Assembly (NCBI GenBank): GCA_964581465.1
Contig: CAZOOP010000038.1
Span: 1 to 42,496 of the forward strand
Reading direction: 5' to 3'
DNA length: 42,496 nt
Origin: WJMB01 sp964581465
Lineage (GTDB): Bacteria > RBG-13-66-14
Shown here: positions 18,122 to 26,464 of the stretch, in pieces
Numbering within the stretch: the stretch's first letter is position 1
Layout of the letters: every line of letters starts with the position of its first letter
The notes under the pieces: model-generated
What the model was told of the DNA's origin: nothing
The model's database searches: none
Seen by the model: the letters and a program-made list of their open reading frames with translations, nothing else
Translations under genes and position numbers: made by a program

Positions 18122-18788
18122 GGGATCATCACCAGAAACCGAACCAGTATTCGCAACTCAGGACAGCCGCCTCGAGAAAGGGGCTTGGTTATACCCCGCA
18201 GCGAGGCATAATCAGCGAGGTCGGATAACGTTCGAAGCTGCTAAAGCGAGCAATAGAGAGTCGTCAGCAGGTCATTTACTCACAGCCTGGTCGACTCCCG
18301 AGCGGGACCAACAGTCTCGGGCTTCCGTAGGAACTCAAAGCAAGACCGGGTATATCGCTACGAAGCAAAGGCATGACAGTGGCGGCGACGATGAGCAATA
18401 AAGCATTGGGCATCATGGAACGTGTTCGGACCAAATCAGGCTGATTGACAACGACCTGGCGGGCCGTTGTTGACTCCCTGAAATACGCCTTCTAGCAGCA
18501 AGCGTTCATTTGGTATGCCCTTACTGCATGATATTAGGATACTTAGGCTTCTGCATCAATCTGCTTCCAGAGTAGATACAGGTCCGCTGGTATCTAGGTT
18601 CGCCAAGGATCAGGCCCGAGTTATTTGCCACTTTTTGACTACCCGTTTTGTGGCAGGCATCATAAGAGTATAGCCTCTATTATCAACAGTATACAATCAC
18701 GATCAGGTCCAGATAGGGTATACGATGCCAAGCATTGAATGACTGTCTAGTAACTGGATGAGTCGATTCCGGTGCGATTGATAACCCC
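18122..18788 (+). repeat. Family A MITE, copy A2, split by B2
   Basis: The left part (18122-18408) begins GGGATCATCACCAGAAACCG and follows the A sequence. The right part resumes at 18730 and ends near 18788 (minus strand GGGGTTATCAATCGCACC). The 321-bp B2 element is inserted between them. Outer flanks (AAAGTAAA, TACTTTAA) show no clear duplication. Confidence 0.8.
18409..18729 (-). repeat. Family B MITE, copy B2, with perfect 8-bp duplication
   Basis: The ends are GGCATCATGGAACGTGTTCG and, on the other strand, GGCATCGTATACCCTATC. The element is flanked by AAGCATTG at 18401-18408 and again at 18730-18737, and removing it with one repeat restores the A sequence. This defines both ends of B exactly and shows 8-bp target duplication. 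No open reading frame is present. Confidence 0.9.
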
Positions 18789-18844
18789 TACTTTAATATA
18801 GCACAAGACGTTCCCCGGTGCACGCATCAGGGACCTTCGCCTGC

Positions 18845-18872
18845 AAAAACCGGTCCCCGAACGGGGACCGGT
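18845..18872 (-). terminator. Terminator of the thioredoxin-outer membrane protein operon
   Basis: ACCGGTCCCCG/CGGGGACCGGT forms an 11-bp stem with a 2-nt loop (18849-18872). On the minus strand it is followed by TTTTT. Confidence 0.9.
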
Positions 18873-18905
18873 GACATATCCAGCGTATCCTGGCCGATGT
18901 TGAAG

Positions 18906-20600
18906 CTAGAGGCGGCTCTCCAGGGTCACGCGCAGGCCGTCGAAGGGGGGTTCCTCGCGACAGATGCCGCCGGAGCAGACCAGGCCGCCGCGCTCGTTGC
19001 CGTAGAAAATCGACAGATCGTGGTTGGAGCCCAGGTGGAAGGTCACCTCGCCGGTGATCCAGTAGTCGCGGCCTTCGTCCAGGGCGCGCAGGTCGCCCAG
19101 GGCGAACTGGGCGCCGACGGTGGCGCTGAACAGCTCGGGCCAGTTATAGGTCAGACTGCCCTGGGGGTTCTGCTCGCTGATGTCGTTCTCGCCGAAGTCG
19201 CCGAGGACCTCGTGCTCCTCGATGAGCTCGTGGCGGTAGTGCAGGGCCAGGGAGTGACCGGTGGGGAAGACGTAGGAGACCTCGAGGTCGGGCCAGATCT
19301 CGTCTCGCTCGTAGAGGTAGTAATCGGCCTCGCCCACGGTGCCGTACTCCTTGGTCTCGCCGTGGAGCCAGCCAGCGGCCACCAGGTGCCAGGGCCAGGC
19401 GTCCCAGCGGACCTCGCCGCCGTACTCGGTGCGGGTCATCTCCTCGGCGGAGTCCCAAGCGTCGCAGTAGCCGCCGCTCACCGAGAGGCCGATCAGCGGA
19501 GAGTAGGTGAGCTGGACCAGGTAGCCTTCCTCGTCATTGCCCGGGTAGTATATGTCCAGGGGCTTGGTGGAGAAGCTGACCTCGGGGGGCGAGTTCCAGT
19601 GATTGTAGAAGTGGTCGTAGTTCTTGTACTCGACGCGCAGGGAGTTGCGGCCCAGGTAACCCACCAGGGAGGCGTAGATCGCCTCACCGTCGTAGGGCAC
19701 GTATTCGGTCACCTCGAGCTCGTAGCCCGAGCTGGCGGCGTATTCACCGTAGAAGTCGACGTAGTCAGTGGTTACCTTGAGGCGGCCCGAGGGCATCAGC
19801 AGGGGCTTGCGGATGGCCTCGCCGGAAACGAAGTCCACGCCGACCTGCTGGTCCTGGCTGACCAGACCGCCGCCGATCTCGATCCAGGGCAGGAAAGGGT
19901 TGAAGCTGGCTTCGACGGCGCGCACGTCATCGGTGAAGGTGTAGAGCGGATCGAAGTCGTAGCGTCCCCGACCGACCAGGCCCTTGACGTCGAGCCAGTC
20001 CAGGGTGACGTGGCCGTAGAAGCCTTCGAGGAAGTTGTCGATGTCGTATAAGATGGGATCGTCGTAGAGGTGGAGGGTCAGGCCGCGGCCGAAGGTGGTG
20101 TAGAAGGTTCCGTAGCGGGCCTCGGCGACCTCGCCGGAGTAGCCGACGTACCACTTGAACAGCTCGCTTTTGTACTGGCGGGTGTAGGTCAGCACGTCGT
20201 CGTAGCGCGGCTGCCAGAAGCGCAGGGTGCCGCCGAGGACGAGATTGTCGATGCTGACGTTGGCCGTCAGGTCGTCCTCGAAGGTCTGCATGCCGTAGAT
20301 CTTGCCGCCGGCGGCGCTGTCGTAGACGCTCTCGTAGAGCTTGTATTCGGCGCTGTTGCTTACCGTGATGCCGACCTGGGTCTCGTCGTCGCCGACGCCG
20401 ATGACATAGGAGTAGGCGTTTTCCTCCTCGTCGGCTTCTTCTACGGTATCCTCAACGGCATCGTCTCCGGTTTCGACATCCTCACCATCGCCGACGATGA
20501 AATCGGGTTCCTCGGGGTACTCGTCTTCCTCCTGGGCCGCCGTCGCGCCGGTTAAGACCAGCAGACAGGCCAGGATCAGGGACAGGATGGCATAGCGCAC
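18906..20600 (-). CDS. Predicted outer-membrane beta-barrel protein
   Basis: A 564-aa protein with a signal peptide (MRYAILSLILACLLVLTGAT, cleavage near AAQ). An acidic stretch rich in Glu and Asp (residues 24-60) follows, then repeated amphipathic strands with many aromatic residues (for example ARYGTFYTTFGRGLTLHLYD and LRFWQPRYDDVLTYTRQYK). The FYTTFGRGL block resembles DUF6029-type barrels of the Bacteroidetes side, but I am not certain of the family. A Cys pair (VCSGGIC) lies near the C-terminus, which ends SRL rather than in an aromatic residue. The GTG start has GGAGG four bases upstream. It follows the thioredoxin gene by 54 nt, so the thioredoxin may act on its disulfide (inference). 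Confidence 0.72.
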   Translation of the reverse strand: MRYAILSLILACLLVLTGATAAQEEDEYPEEPDFIVGDGEDVETGDDAVEDTVEEADEEENAYSYVIGVGDDETQVGITVSNSAEYKLYESVYDSAAGGKIYGMQTFEDDLTANVSIDNLVLGGTLRFWQPRYDDVLTYTRQYKSELFKWYVGYSGEVAEARYGTFYTTFGRGLTLHLYDDPILYDIDNFLEGFYGHVTLDWLDVKGLVGRGRYDFDPLYTFTDDVRAVEASFNPFLPWIEIGGGLVSQDQQVGVDFVSGEAIRKPLLMPSGRLKVTTDYVDFYGEYAASSGYELEVTEYVPYDGEAIYASLVGYLGRNSLRVEYKNYDHFYNHWNSPPEVSFSTKPLDIYYPGNDEEGYLVQLTYSPLIGLSVSGGYCDAWDSAEEMTRTEYGGEVRWDAWPWHLVAAGWLHGETKEYGTVGEADYYLYERDEIWPDLEVSYVFPTGHSLALHYRHELIEEHEVLGDFGENDISEQNPQGSLTYNWPELFSATVGAQFALGDLRALDEGRDYWITGEVTFHLGSNHDLSIFYGNERGGLVCSGGICREEPPFDGLRVTLESRL

Positions 20601-20654
20601 GCAGCCTCCTCCTCGGGCGTAGGAAAGCGTCTGACGGTTCGGCGGGGCTCGGGC

Positions 20655-21140
20655 TTACAGGCCCAGGGCCTCGACGACGGCCTCCTCGATCTTGTCCTCG
20701 TCGCCGGGCTGGATACGGCGAAAGGTGTCGGTGATCTGGCCGTCGTAACCGATGACCACGATGAAGGGGATGCCGGCGTCGCCGCCCTGGTAGGCCTGGA
20801 GCGCCGCCGCGTTCTGATCGAGCACGATGGTGTAGGTCACGCCGAGCTCGCGGGCCTTGGCCTTGACCGAGGAGACGTTGCGCGGCAGGTCCTCGGAGAT
20901 GCCGATCACCCGCAGGCCGTCGTCCTTGTACTCGTCGTAGAGCTCCTGCATATGGGGCATCAAGGCCAGACAGGGACTGCAACTGGTAGCCCAGAAGTCC
21001 AGCACCACCACGTAATCACCGATATAATCGGAGAGCTTGACGTTGTTGCCGTTGACATCCTCGAGCTGGAACAGCGGCGCCTGGGCGGCGACGGCCGCAC
21101 CGATCAGCAGGACCAGCAGTAGAGCGCTGAGCTTGCGCAT
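20655..21140 (-). CDS. TlpA/ResA-type thioredoxin, exported
   Basis: A 161-aa protein with a signal peptide (MRKLSALLLVLLIGAAVAAQ) and a TlpA-like thioredoxin fold: APLFQLEDVNGNNVKLSDY, VVLDFWATSCSPCLALMPHM with the redox pair C-S-P-C, and GIPFIVVIGYDG with the cis-Pro. Members act in the periplasm as thiol-disulfide reductants, for example in cytochrome c maturation, or as peroxiredoxin-like enzymes. The ATG at 21140 has GGAG seven bases upstream. It is the first gene of a two-gene operon with the beta-barrel protein. Confidence 0.88.
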   Translation of the reverse strand: MRKLSALLLVLLIGAAVAAQAPLFQLEDVNGNNVKLSDYIGDYVVVLDFWATSCSPCLALMPHMQELYDEYKDDGLRVIGISEDLPRNVSSVKAKARELGVTYTIVLDQNAAALQAYQGGDAGIPFIVVIGYDGQITDTFRRIQPGDEDKIEEAVVEALGL

Positions 21141-21207
21141 GGGTTTCTCCTTCCAGCCGACCGACCGGTGGTCGGCCGATTCCTTATCTTGGTTTGCGAA
21201 AGTCCTA

Positions 21208-21236
21208 ATTATCGGGGACGCAGGCCCCCGTGTCAA
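21208..21236 (-). promoter_or_regulatory. Sigma-70-type promoter of the thioredoxin operon
   Basis: On the minus strand TTGACA (21236-21231), a 17-bp spacer and GATAAT (21213-21208). This is an excellent consensus match about 70 bp upstream of the ATG. Confidence 0.75.
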
Positions 21237-21556
21237 CCGTGTCGTGTTTCCCGCGGCGTCTCCGCGTTTCGGAGATGCTCCCCGGGGCGGGAAAAGGGGT
21301 TAGCTAAGTTTAACGCATCCGGCGCCGGATTTCAGATTCTATCGGAATCCGGCATCCAATCAGGGTTTATTGAGATTGAGTATGGATGAAACAGCTCCGC
21401 CAAGCTGAGCGAGCCCTCTCGTTCGCCCCGACGGACCTTCAGGACAGATTATTGGATGGTCGGTTCTTTTAGGTCGGCCCAGCGATCCCACCGCGTGAAT
21501 CTAATGCGTTGGGGACTAGGGACCGGCTCCGCGCCCTCTCCCTATAATTTGCCGTC
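21237..21556. other. Spacer, nothing recognised
   Basis: About 320 bp upstream of the thioredoxin promoter, ahead of repeat B3. No reading frame, RNA or hairpin with family support was found. Confidence 0.4.
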
Positions 21557-21882
21557 CTTAAACACTATCTGGACCTGTTTGTGATTCTATCCTGTTGATA
21601 ATAGAGGTGATGGTCATCGGATACCTGTTATAATATGAGTTGCTGATAATTGCGACGAATACGGACCTGATCCTTGGCGAACCTTGGCGATCCCAGTTAA
21701 CAGCGGACCTGTATCTGCCCTGACAGCAGAGTGCCACATACTACTAAGTACCATAATAACAAGCAATAAGGGCATGCCAAATGAACGCTTGCTCCCAAAC
21801 GGCGCATTTCCGTGGAGTCAATAACGGCCCGGCAGGCCGATCCCAATCAGCCTGTTTTGGTCCGAACACGCTCCATGATGCC
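21557..21882 (+). repeat. Family B MITE, copy B3
   Basis: The sequence from ACTATCTGGACCTGTTTGTG through TCCTGTTGATAATAGAG to CTCCATGATGCC at 21882 matches the other B copies along most of its length. The left tip is degraded, so the start is approximate. The right tip GATGCC is intact. Confidence 0.75.
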
Positions 21883-21883
21883 G

Positions 21884-21920
21884 TCCAGAAACGACGGGGT
21901 CAGAGACCCCGCCCTACAGA
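21884..21920. repeat. REP-like palindrome
   Basis: ACGGGGTCAGAGACCCCGCC followed by CTACAGAA. Similar short GC palindromes ending in CCGCCCTA occur near 22793-22820 and 40530-40556. They probably form stem-loops; function unknown. Confidence 0.4.
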
Positions 21921-22069
21921 ACGCGGCTGGACGGCTGCCGATGGTAGCGGGGTGATTAGCCCCGGTGGCGCGTTTCTCTCCAATACCGATGACTGGACGC
22001 ATAGGGAGCGGCACGGCTAACTGATTGACAATCAAAGCCATAGCGGTAGGGGGCAATTCCGGCGGTAAC

Positions 22070-22085
22070 TGGCACGGTCCTTGCA
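22070..22085 (+). promoter_or_regulatory. Sigma-54 promoter of the Cys-rich gene
   Basis: TGGCACGGTCCTTGCA, with -24 GG at 22071-22072 and -12 GC at 22083-22084, exactly 10 bp apart. It matches the TGGCACG-N4-TTGCW consensus fully. The predicted start is near 22095. Confidence 0.8.
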
Positions 22086-22090
22086 ATGCA

Positions 22091-22121
22091 GTTCGGTGAA
22101 GCGATCCATCCCTCACCGAAC
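22091..22121 (+). promoter_or_regulatory. Inverted repeat at the predicted transcript start
   Basis: GTTCGGTGA (22091-22099) and TCACCGAAC (22113-22121) are perfect 9-bp complements at the predicted sigma-54 start point. This could be an operator or a leader hairpin. Confidence 0.45.
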
Positions 22122-22130
22122 GGTACTCGA

Positions 22131-22430
22131 ATGGATAGAAGCGCCAGCCGTGACCGTCTGAACGGAGCTTCGCCGCGATTGCATGGGCTCTGCGCCGATT
22201 GCATCCACGCCGACCACTGCGAGCTGCGGTGGATGAATCCGGCGCCGGTCTACCGCTGCGCCGAGTTCTTCGGCCGCGAGGCCCCGCCGCCGACACGTCA
22301 GGCTTGCCCCGAGCGGACGACCAGGCCGCTGAACCACTATCGGGGTCTTTGCCGGAGCTGTCTACACGCGGATCGCTGCGCCTATCCCAAGCCGCCGGGC
22401 GGGGTCTGGTGCTGCGAGGAGTACGAGTAA
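22131..22430 (+). CDS. Small Cys-rich protein with duplicated motif
   Basis: A 99-aa protein with two copies of one unit: GLCADCIHADHCELRWMNPA with the trailing C of YRCAEFF, and GLCRSCLHADRCAYPKPPGG with WCCEEYE. Each unit has the pattern C-x2-C-x5-C-x10-16-C-x-E-(F/Y), which could bind zinc or an iron-sulfur cluster. Similar short GLCxxC...CEE(F/Y) proteins occur in anaerobic bacteria, but I know of no assigned function. The ATG at 22131 is chosen because the predicted transcript starts at 22095; there is no strong ribosome-binding site. Sigma-54 control suggests a response to a specific signal. Confidence 0.75.
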   Translation: MDRSASRDRLNGASPRLHGLCADCIHADHCELRWMNPAPVYRCAEFFGREAPPPTRQACPERTTRPLNHYRGLCRSCLHADRCAYPKPPGGVWCCEEYE

Positions 22431-22577
22431 GGCGCCTCCCGGGGGATCAGTGAGCGGGTTCAGCGATCCCGGTGGTTCGGTACGCGGGTGTTGACGGCAG
22501 TCCCTCGCGTGCGGCACCGGCCTCCAAGACCCGGCCCCGCATTTAGGGATGGGTGGTATTCGTGGATTGTCACGCAG

Positions 22578-22604
22578 GGCGGACCCAACGCGGTCCGCCG
22601 TTTT
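22578..22604 (+). terminator. Terminator after the Cys-rich gene
   Basis: GGCGGACC/GGTCCGCC stem with a 6-nt loop, then GTTTT. It lies about 150 nt downstream of the stop codon. Confidence 0.75.
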
Positions 22605-22844
22605 GCATTTGCGCTGTGGGGATTCAACGTAATCCGCTTTCGAGGGAGCCCCTGACCTCCACCTCACTAATGTTGTTAATCTGCTAACAGATAATCAACC
22701 CACACCAACAAATGCTCCCGGAGGGGCGATGGTTTTCCGGTCGCCCTTTCATCAACATTCAGGGTTCTTGAACGACAAACGTTGATCCAGAAACGGCGGG
22801 GATGCAACCCCCGCCCTATGGAACATAGAATGATGTTATTTATT

Positions 22845-23198
22845 GGGATCATCACTAGTAACTGAACCAAGTATTCGCAACTCAGGAAAGCCACATCGAG
22901 AAGGTAGCTTGTATAAAACCGCAGCGAAGGGTCAACCAACGTAATCTGATAACTGTCGAAGCTGCTAAAGCGAGCAATAGAGCTTCGTCAGCAGATCCCT
23001 CACTTACAGTTTGGTAGAAACCTGAATGGAGTCAACAGCCTCGAGCTTCCGGCAGAACTCAATGCCAGGCCGGGTTTCGCGCCATCATGCATTGGTATAA
23101 CAATGCAGCGGGATGACAATGGCGGCGAGTTTGTTCTTTAAGCAATGAGTGATACTCTATTGGCGGGATGAGTCTGTCCAGGTGAGAGTGATAATCCC
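22845..23198 (+). repeat. Family A MITE, copy A3
   Basis: Left end GGGATCATCACTAGTAACTG; right end, on the minus strand, GGGATTATCACTCTCACC. The interior matches A1 and A4 with moderate divergence. It lies 14 bp from the start of B4. Confidence 0.8.
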
Positions 23199-23212
23199 AT
23201 ACATTTAAGAAA

Positions 23213-23570
23213 GGGATCATATACCCTATCCGGACCTGATTATGATTGTATACTGTTGATAATAGAAGTGATATTCTTATGATACCTGTCACAAAACGGG
23301 CAGTTGAAAGGTGGCAACTACCACGGCCTGATGCTTAGCGAGCCCTGACATCAGAGCACTTACATAAGGCACTTACATAAGGCACTTACATAAGGCACCT
23401 GTATTTGCTCTGACAGTAGAGCGCCTCTGACTCCTAAATGCCGTAATAACAAGTATTAAGGGAATGCTAAATGTATATGTAAAAACGCGAAGCATCTCCG
23501 AATAGTTAATTACGGCCAGGCAAGCCGCAGCCATTCAGCCTGACTTGGTCCGAACATGTTCCTTGATACC
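23213..23570 (+). repeat. Family B MITE, copy B4, with perfect 8-bp duplication
   Basis: The 358-bp element begins GGGATCATATACCCTATC and ends, on the minus strand, GGTATCAAGGAACATGTTCG. It is flanked by TTAAGAAA at 23205-23212 and at 23571-23578. It contains a 13-bp tandem repeat (GCACTTACATAAG, three copies at 23356-23394). Confidence 0.9.
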
Positions 23571-23720
23571 TTAAGAAAAACCATTCGCAGCGACCTTTGC
23601 GTAAGATGGTATTCACGCCGAGCGCAGGGGTCCGGACCCAGGGGCCGTCCTAGATGTGTTGCGCCAATAACGGCATTGACGTGGAGGGTAGATTCGCAAC
23701 CTGTCCGACGGGTCCGCGGT

Positions 23721-25703
23721 TCAGTCGAGGAACTCGCCCAAAGCCAGGGGGTCGAAGCGGGTCAGCCGGGAGAGCGGCGGCAGGGTGTCGATGAAGGTCC
23801 GTCCGTAGCGTTTGGTCAACAGGCGGCTGTCCAGCACGGCCACCACGCCGCGATCGGTCCGGGAGCGGATCAACCGTCCCACGCCCTGTCGCAGCCGCAG
23901 GGCGGCCTCGGGAACGGAGTAGGCGAAGAAGGCCTTCACCCCGCGCCGCTCCAGCCTGTTGGATCGTGCCTGCACGACGGGGTCCGAGGGCACGGCGAAG
24001 GGCAGCTTGGCGATAACCAGCAGGCGGAGCTGGTCGCCGGGGAGGTCGACGCCCTCCCAGAAGGTGGCGGTGGCGATCAGCACGCCACACTCGGCCTCGC
24101 GGAAGCGTCGCAGCAGCAGGTTCTTGTCCAGATCGCCCTGGACGAGGACACTTCGTCCCAGGGCCTCGAGCTCGGGACCGAGGCGGCGGTGGAACTCGTT
24201 GACGGCGGAGTAGCTGGTGCAGAGCACCAGGGTGCCGCCGCGCTCGACGAGACGGGCCAGGCGCAGGACCTCGGCCGCGGCGGCTTCGTAGTACCTGGGA
24301 TTGCGGGGATCGGGCAGGCGGGGCAGGTAGATGGCGGCCTGGGTGCGGTAGTCGAAGGCGCCGGGCAGGCGCAGCTCACCACCGGCGGGAAAGCTCAGCC
24401 GGGAGCGCAGGTAGTCGAAGGCGCCCCCCACGGTCAGGGTGGCGCTGGTGGCCACGCTGCGCTCGGGCAGGCTCCAGAGGCGCTCGTCGAGCAGGGGGCC
24501 GACCTCGACAGGTGCTGCGTGGAGCTCCGGAGGCTCGGCGGGTCTGGAGCGCCTGGCCCAGTAGACGAAGCCCTCCAGGCGACGCTGCTCCAGGTCGCGC
24601 AGGTCCGAGAGGTAATCGTTGAGCAACCCGACGGCGCCGATGATTTCGGCGGCGTCCTCTTCGTCAATCCCGCTGGCGGCTTCGCGCAGCCATCCGGCCA
24701 CGGCGGAGAGCTGGTCGGCCAGGGCGGCGTCGGTCTCCAGCTCCTCTTGCAGGACGCGCCGCTCGGCGGTGCGGGGCAACAGGCGGTCCAGGTCGGCGAA
24801 GTGCCGCTCCCCGGCGGCGCGCAACTCCTCCAGGCGTCGAGTAAGCTCCTCGGCCTCCAGGCTCCCCCCGGCCACCACGGCGGCCAACTGCCCGCCGCGT
24901 CGCCGGACGTTGTAGAGCTCGCCGGTGAGGCCGCGCAGGCGGCCCAGGGAAACCGCCCTAGCGAACTGGCTCGTGGCCGAATCCTCCAAGCGATGGGCCT
25001 CGTCGACGATCAGGAAACCGTAATCAGGCAGCACCTGGGCCTCGTCGAGGCGCATCAAGCTGTCGACGAGCAACAGGGCGTGGTTGGTGATCACCAGGGC
25101 CGCCCGCTGAGCCTTGCGCCGGGCGCGCTGATAGAAGCAGTCGCCGTGGAAGGGGCAGGCCGAATGAGCGCAGGTCGCCGTGGAGGCGGCCACCTGGAGC
25201 CATTCGGTCCGGGGCAGAGCGAAGGGCAGCTCGCTGCGGTCACCGCTTTTGGCCTTGCGTGAGAGCTCGAGGAGGCGGCGCTGGCGGTGCGCCGCACCCT
25301 CGTCGGCGAAGAGTCCCAGCAGTTGTTGGCGGTGGAGCTTGCGCAGACAGAGGTAGTTGGAGCGGCCCTGGAGCAGGGCCACGGCCTTGTCTGTGCCCAG
25401 AGCCGCCAAGGCCAGGGGGATGTCGGCGGAGAGGAGCTGCTGCTGGAGGGCGATGGTGTGGGTGGCCACCACGCCGCGGTCGCCCTCGCCGGCTACCTCC
25501 AGGGCCGGGATCAGGTAGGCCAGGCTCTTGCCCGTTCCCGTCCCGGCCTCGACGAGCAGGCTGTTACGCTCGATCAGGACCTCGTGGACGGCGGCGGCCA
25601 TGGCCGCCTGGGACTCGCGGGGTTCGTAGGCGGGCAGCAGGCCGCTGAGCGGTCCGCCCGGTGCGAAGATGTCGTTCAGCGGAGCGGCGGGCGGAGGGCT
25701 CAA
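23721..25703 (-). CDS. dinG: DinG/XPD-family DNA helicase
   Basis: A 660-aa superfamily 2 helicase likely to unwind damaged or R-loop DNA. Walker A is EAGTGTGKSLAY (residues about 52-63) and the Walker B box is FLIVDEAHRLEDSA. An iron-sulfur domain lies between them, with Cys residues in NYLCLRKL and CAHSACPFHGDC. The C-terminal helicase motif is QGVGRLIRSRTDRGVVAVLD. The first start in this frame is a TTG at 25703 with GAGGAG eight bases upstream. It is DinG-like rather than a UvrD or RecQ type. It is monocistronic, with a palindrome 60 bp upstream. Confidence 0.88.
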   Translation of the reverse strand: MSPPPAAPLNDIFAPGGPLSGLLPAYEPRESQAAMAAAVHEVLIERNSLLVEAGTGTGKSLAYLIPALEVAGEGDRGVVATHTIALQQQLLSADIPLALAALGTDKAVALLQGRSNYLCLRKLHRQQLLGLFADEGAAHRQRRLLELSRKAKSGDRSELPFALPRTEWLQVAASTATCAHSACPFHGDCFYQRARRKAQRAALVITNHALLLVDSLMRLDEAQVLPDYGFLIVDEAHRLEDSATSQFARAVSLGRLRGLTGELYNVRRRGGQLAAVVAGGSLEAEELTRRLEELRAAGERHFADLDRLLPRTAERRVLQEELETDAALADQLSAVAGWLREAASGIDEEDAAEIIGAVGLLNDYLSDLRDLEQRRLEGFVYWARRSRPAEPPELHAAPVEVGPLLDERLWSLPERSVATSATLTVGGAFDYLRSRLSFPAGGELRLPGAFDYRTQAAIYLPRLPDPRNPRYYEAAAAEVLRLARLVERGGTLVLCTSYSAVNEFHRRLGPELEALGRSVLVQGDLDKNLLLRRFREAECGVLIATATFWEGVDLPGDQLRLLVIAKLPFAVPSDPVVQARSNRLERRGVKAFFAYSVPEAALRLRQGVGRLIRSRTDRGVVAVLDSRLLTKRYGRTFIDTLPPLSRLTRFDPLALGEFLD

Positions 25704-25762
25704 GGGTCGGTCTCCTCGGGTGTGGCGGGCGGCGGGGTTGCGTAGCGTGTGGGACTATGTGT

Positions 25763-25792
25763 CACGAAACTGACGAACACGTCAGTTTCGTG
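25763..25792. promoter_or_regulatory. Perfect palindrome upstream of dinG
   Basis: CACGAAACTGACG and its exact complement are separated by AACA. It lies 60 bp upstream of the dinG start and is not followed by a T tract, so an operator is more likely than a terminator. It does not match the LexA boxes I know (CTGT-N8-ACAG or GAAC-N4-GTTC). Confidence 0.5.
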
Positions 25793-26091
25793 AGGCATAC
25801 CGTTTCGGTCAGGCTGGTTTGAAGTGACCGCCCGGCCGCCCCAGAGATACGGGTAAACACTTGCTGGTCGATGTTTCCGGGAACCACCCGGCGATGTCCG
25901 GCATCCATAGAACAAGCCTTTTGGCGTACTGCTGTTTCCGATGCCGGAGAAGCAGGCGGGCGAAGCCGTTCACCTGACACCGGTGTGGGGCCATAAGCTA
26001 AATCGCGCCTAATCAGCCCGCGTCCAACACTATCCAGGGCCGGCAGGTGGTATTGGGATTGCCGGTAATCGTCTGCATCGGCATTATTTCA
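25793..26091. other. Spacer, nothing recognised
   Basis: About 300 bp between the dinG palindrome and repeat B5. Short frames on the minus strand lack family features. Confidence 0.4.
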
Positions 26092-26436
26092 GGCATCGTA
26101 TACCCTGACCGGACCAGATCGCGATTGTATCCTGTTGATAATAGACGTGATATGTATCGGATACCTATCACAAAACAGGCAGTCAAAAAGTGACGGCTAA
26201 GAAGTTCGTCACCCTTGGTAAGCCTGGATATCCGCACACCTGTCCATACACTTGTCCATCCACTTGTCCATACCCTGACAGCAGATTGCCACTGACGTTT
26301 AAGTGTCATAATAACAAGTAATAAGGGCAAGCTGAATTAATGCTTGATCAAACACAGAGCATTTCCAGTGGGCGAAGATGACCCAGCAAACCGCGCTTTA
26401 TCAGCCTGATTTGGGCCGATTACGTCCCATGATGCC
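26092..26436 (+). repeat. Family B MITE, copy B5
   Basis: Begins GGCATCGTATACCCTGACCG and ends CCCATGATGCC. It contains a 12-13-bp degenerate tandem repeat based on ACACTTGTCCAT (26235-26272), at the place where B4 has its own tandem repeat. No clear target duplication (TTATTTCA, AGGCTAAA). Confidence 0.85.
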
Positions 26437-26464
26437 AGGCTAAACCAGCTAAAGGATTATAAAT

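Noticed and set aside
23356..23394. Short direct repeats that could suggest a CRISPR array
   Set aside because: The 13-bp units are contiguous with no spacers and lie inside a B element.
23556..25262. A 568-codon open frame opposite dinG
   Set aside because: Gln/Gly/Ala-rich antisense sequence with no recognisable domain.
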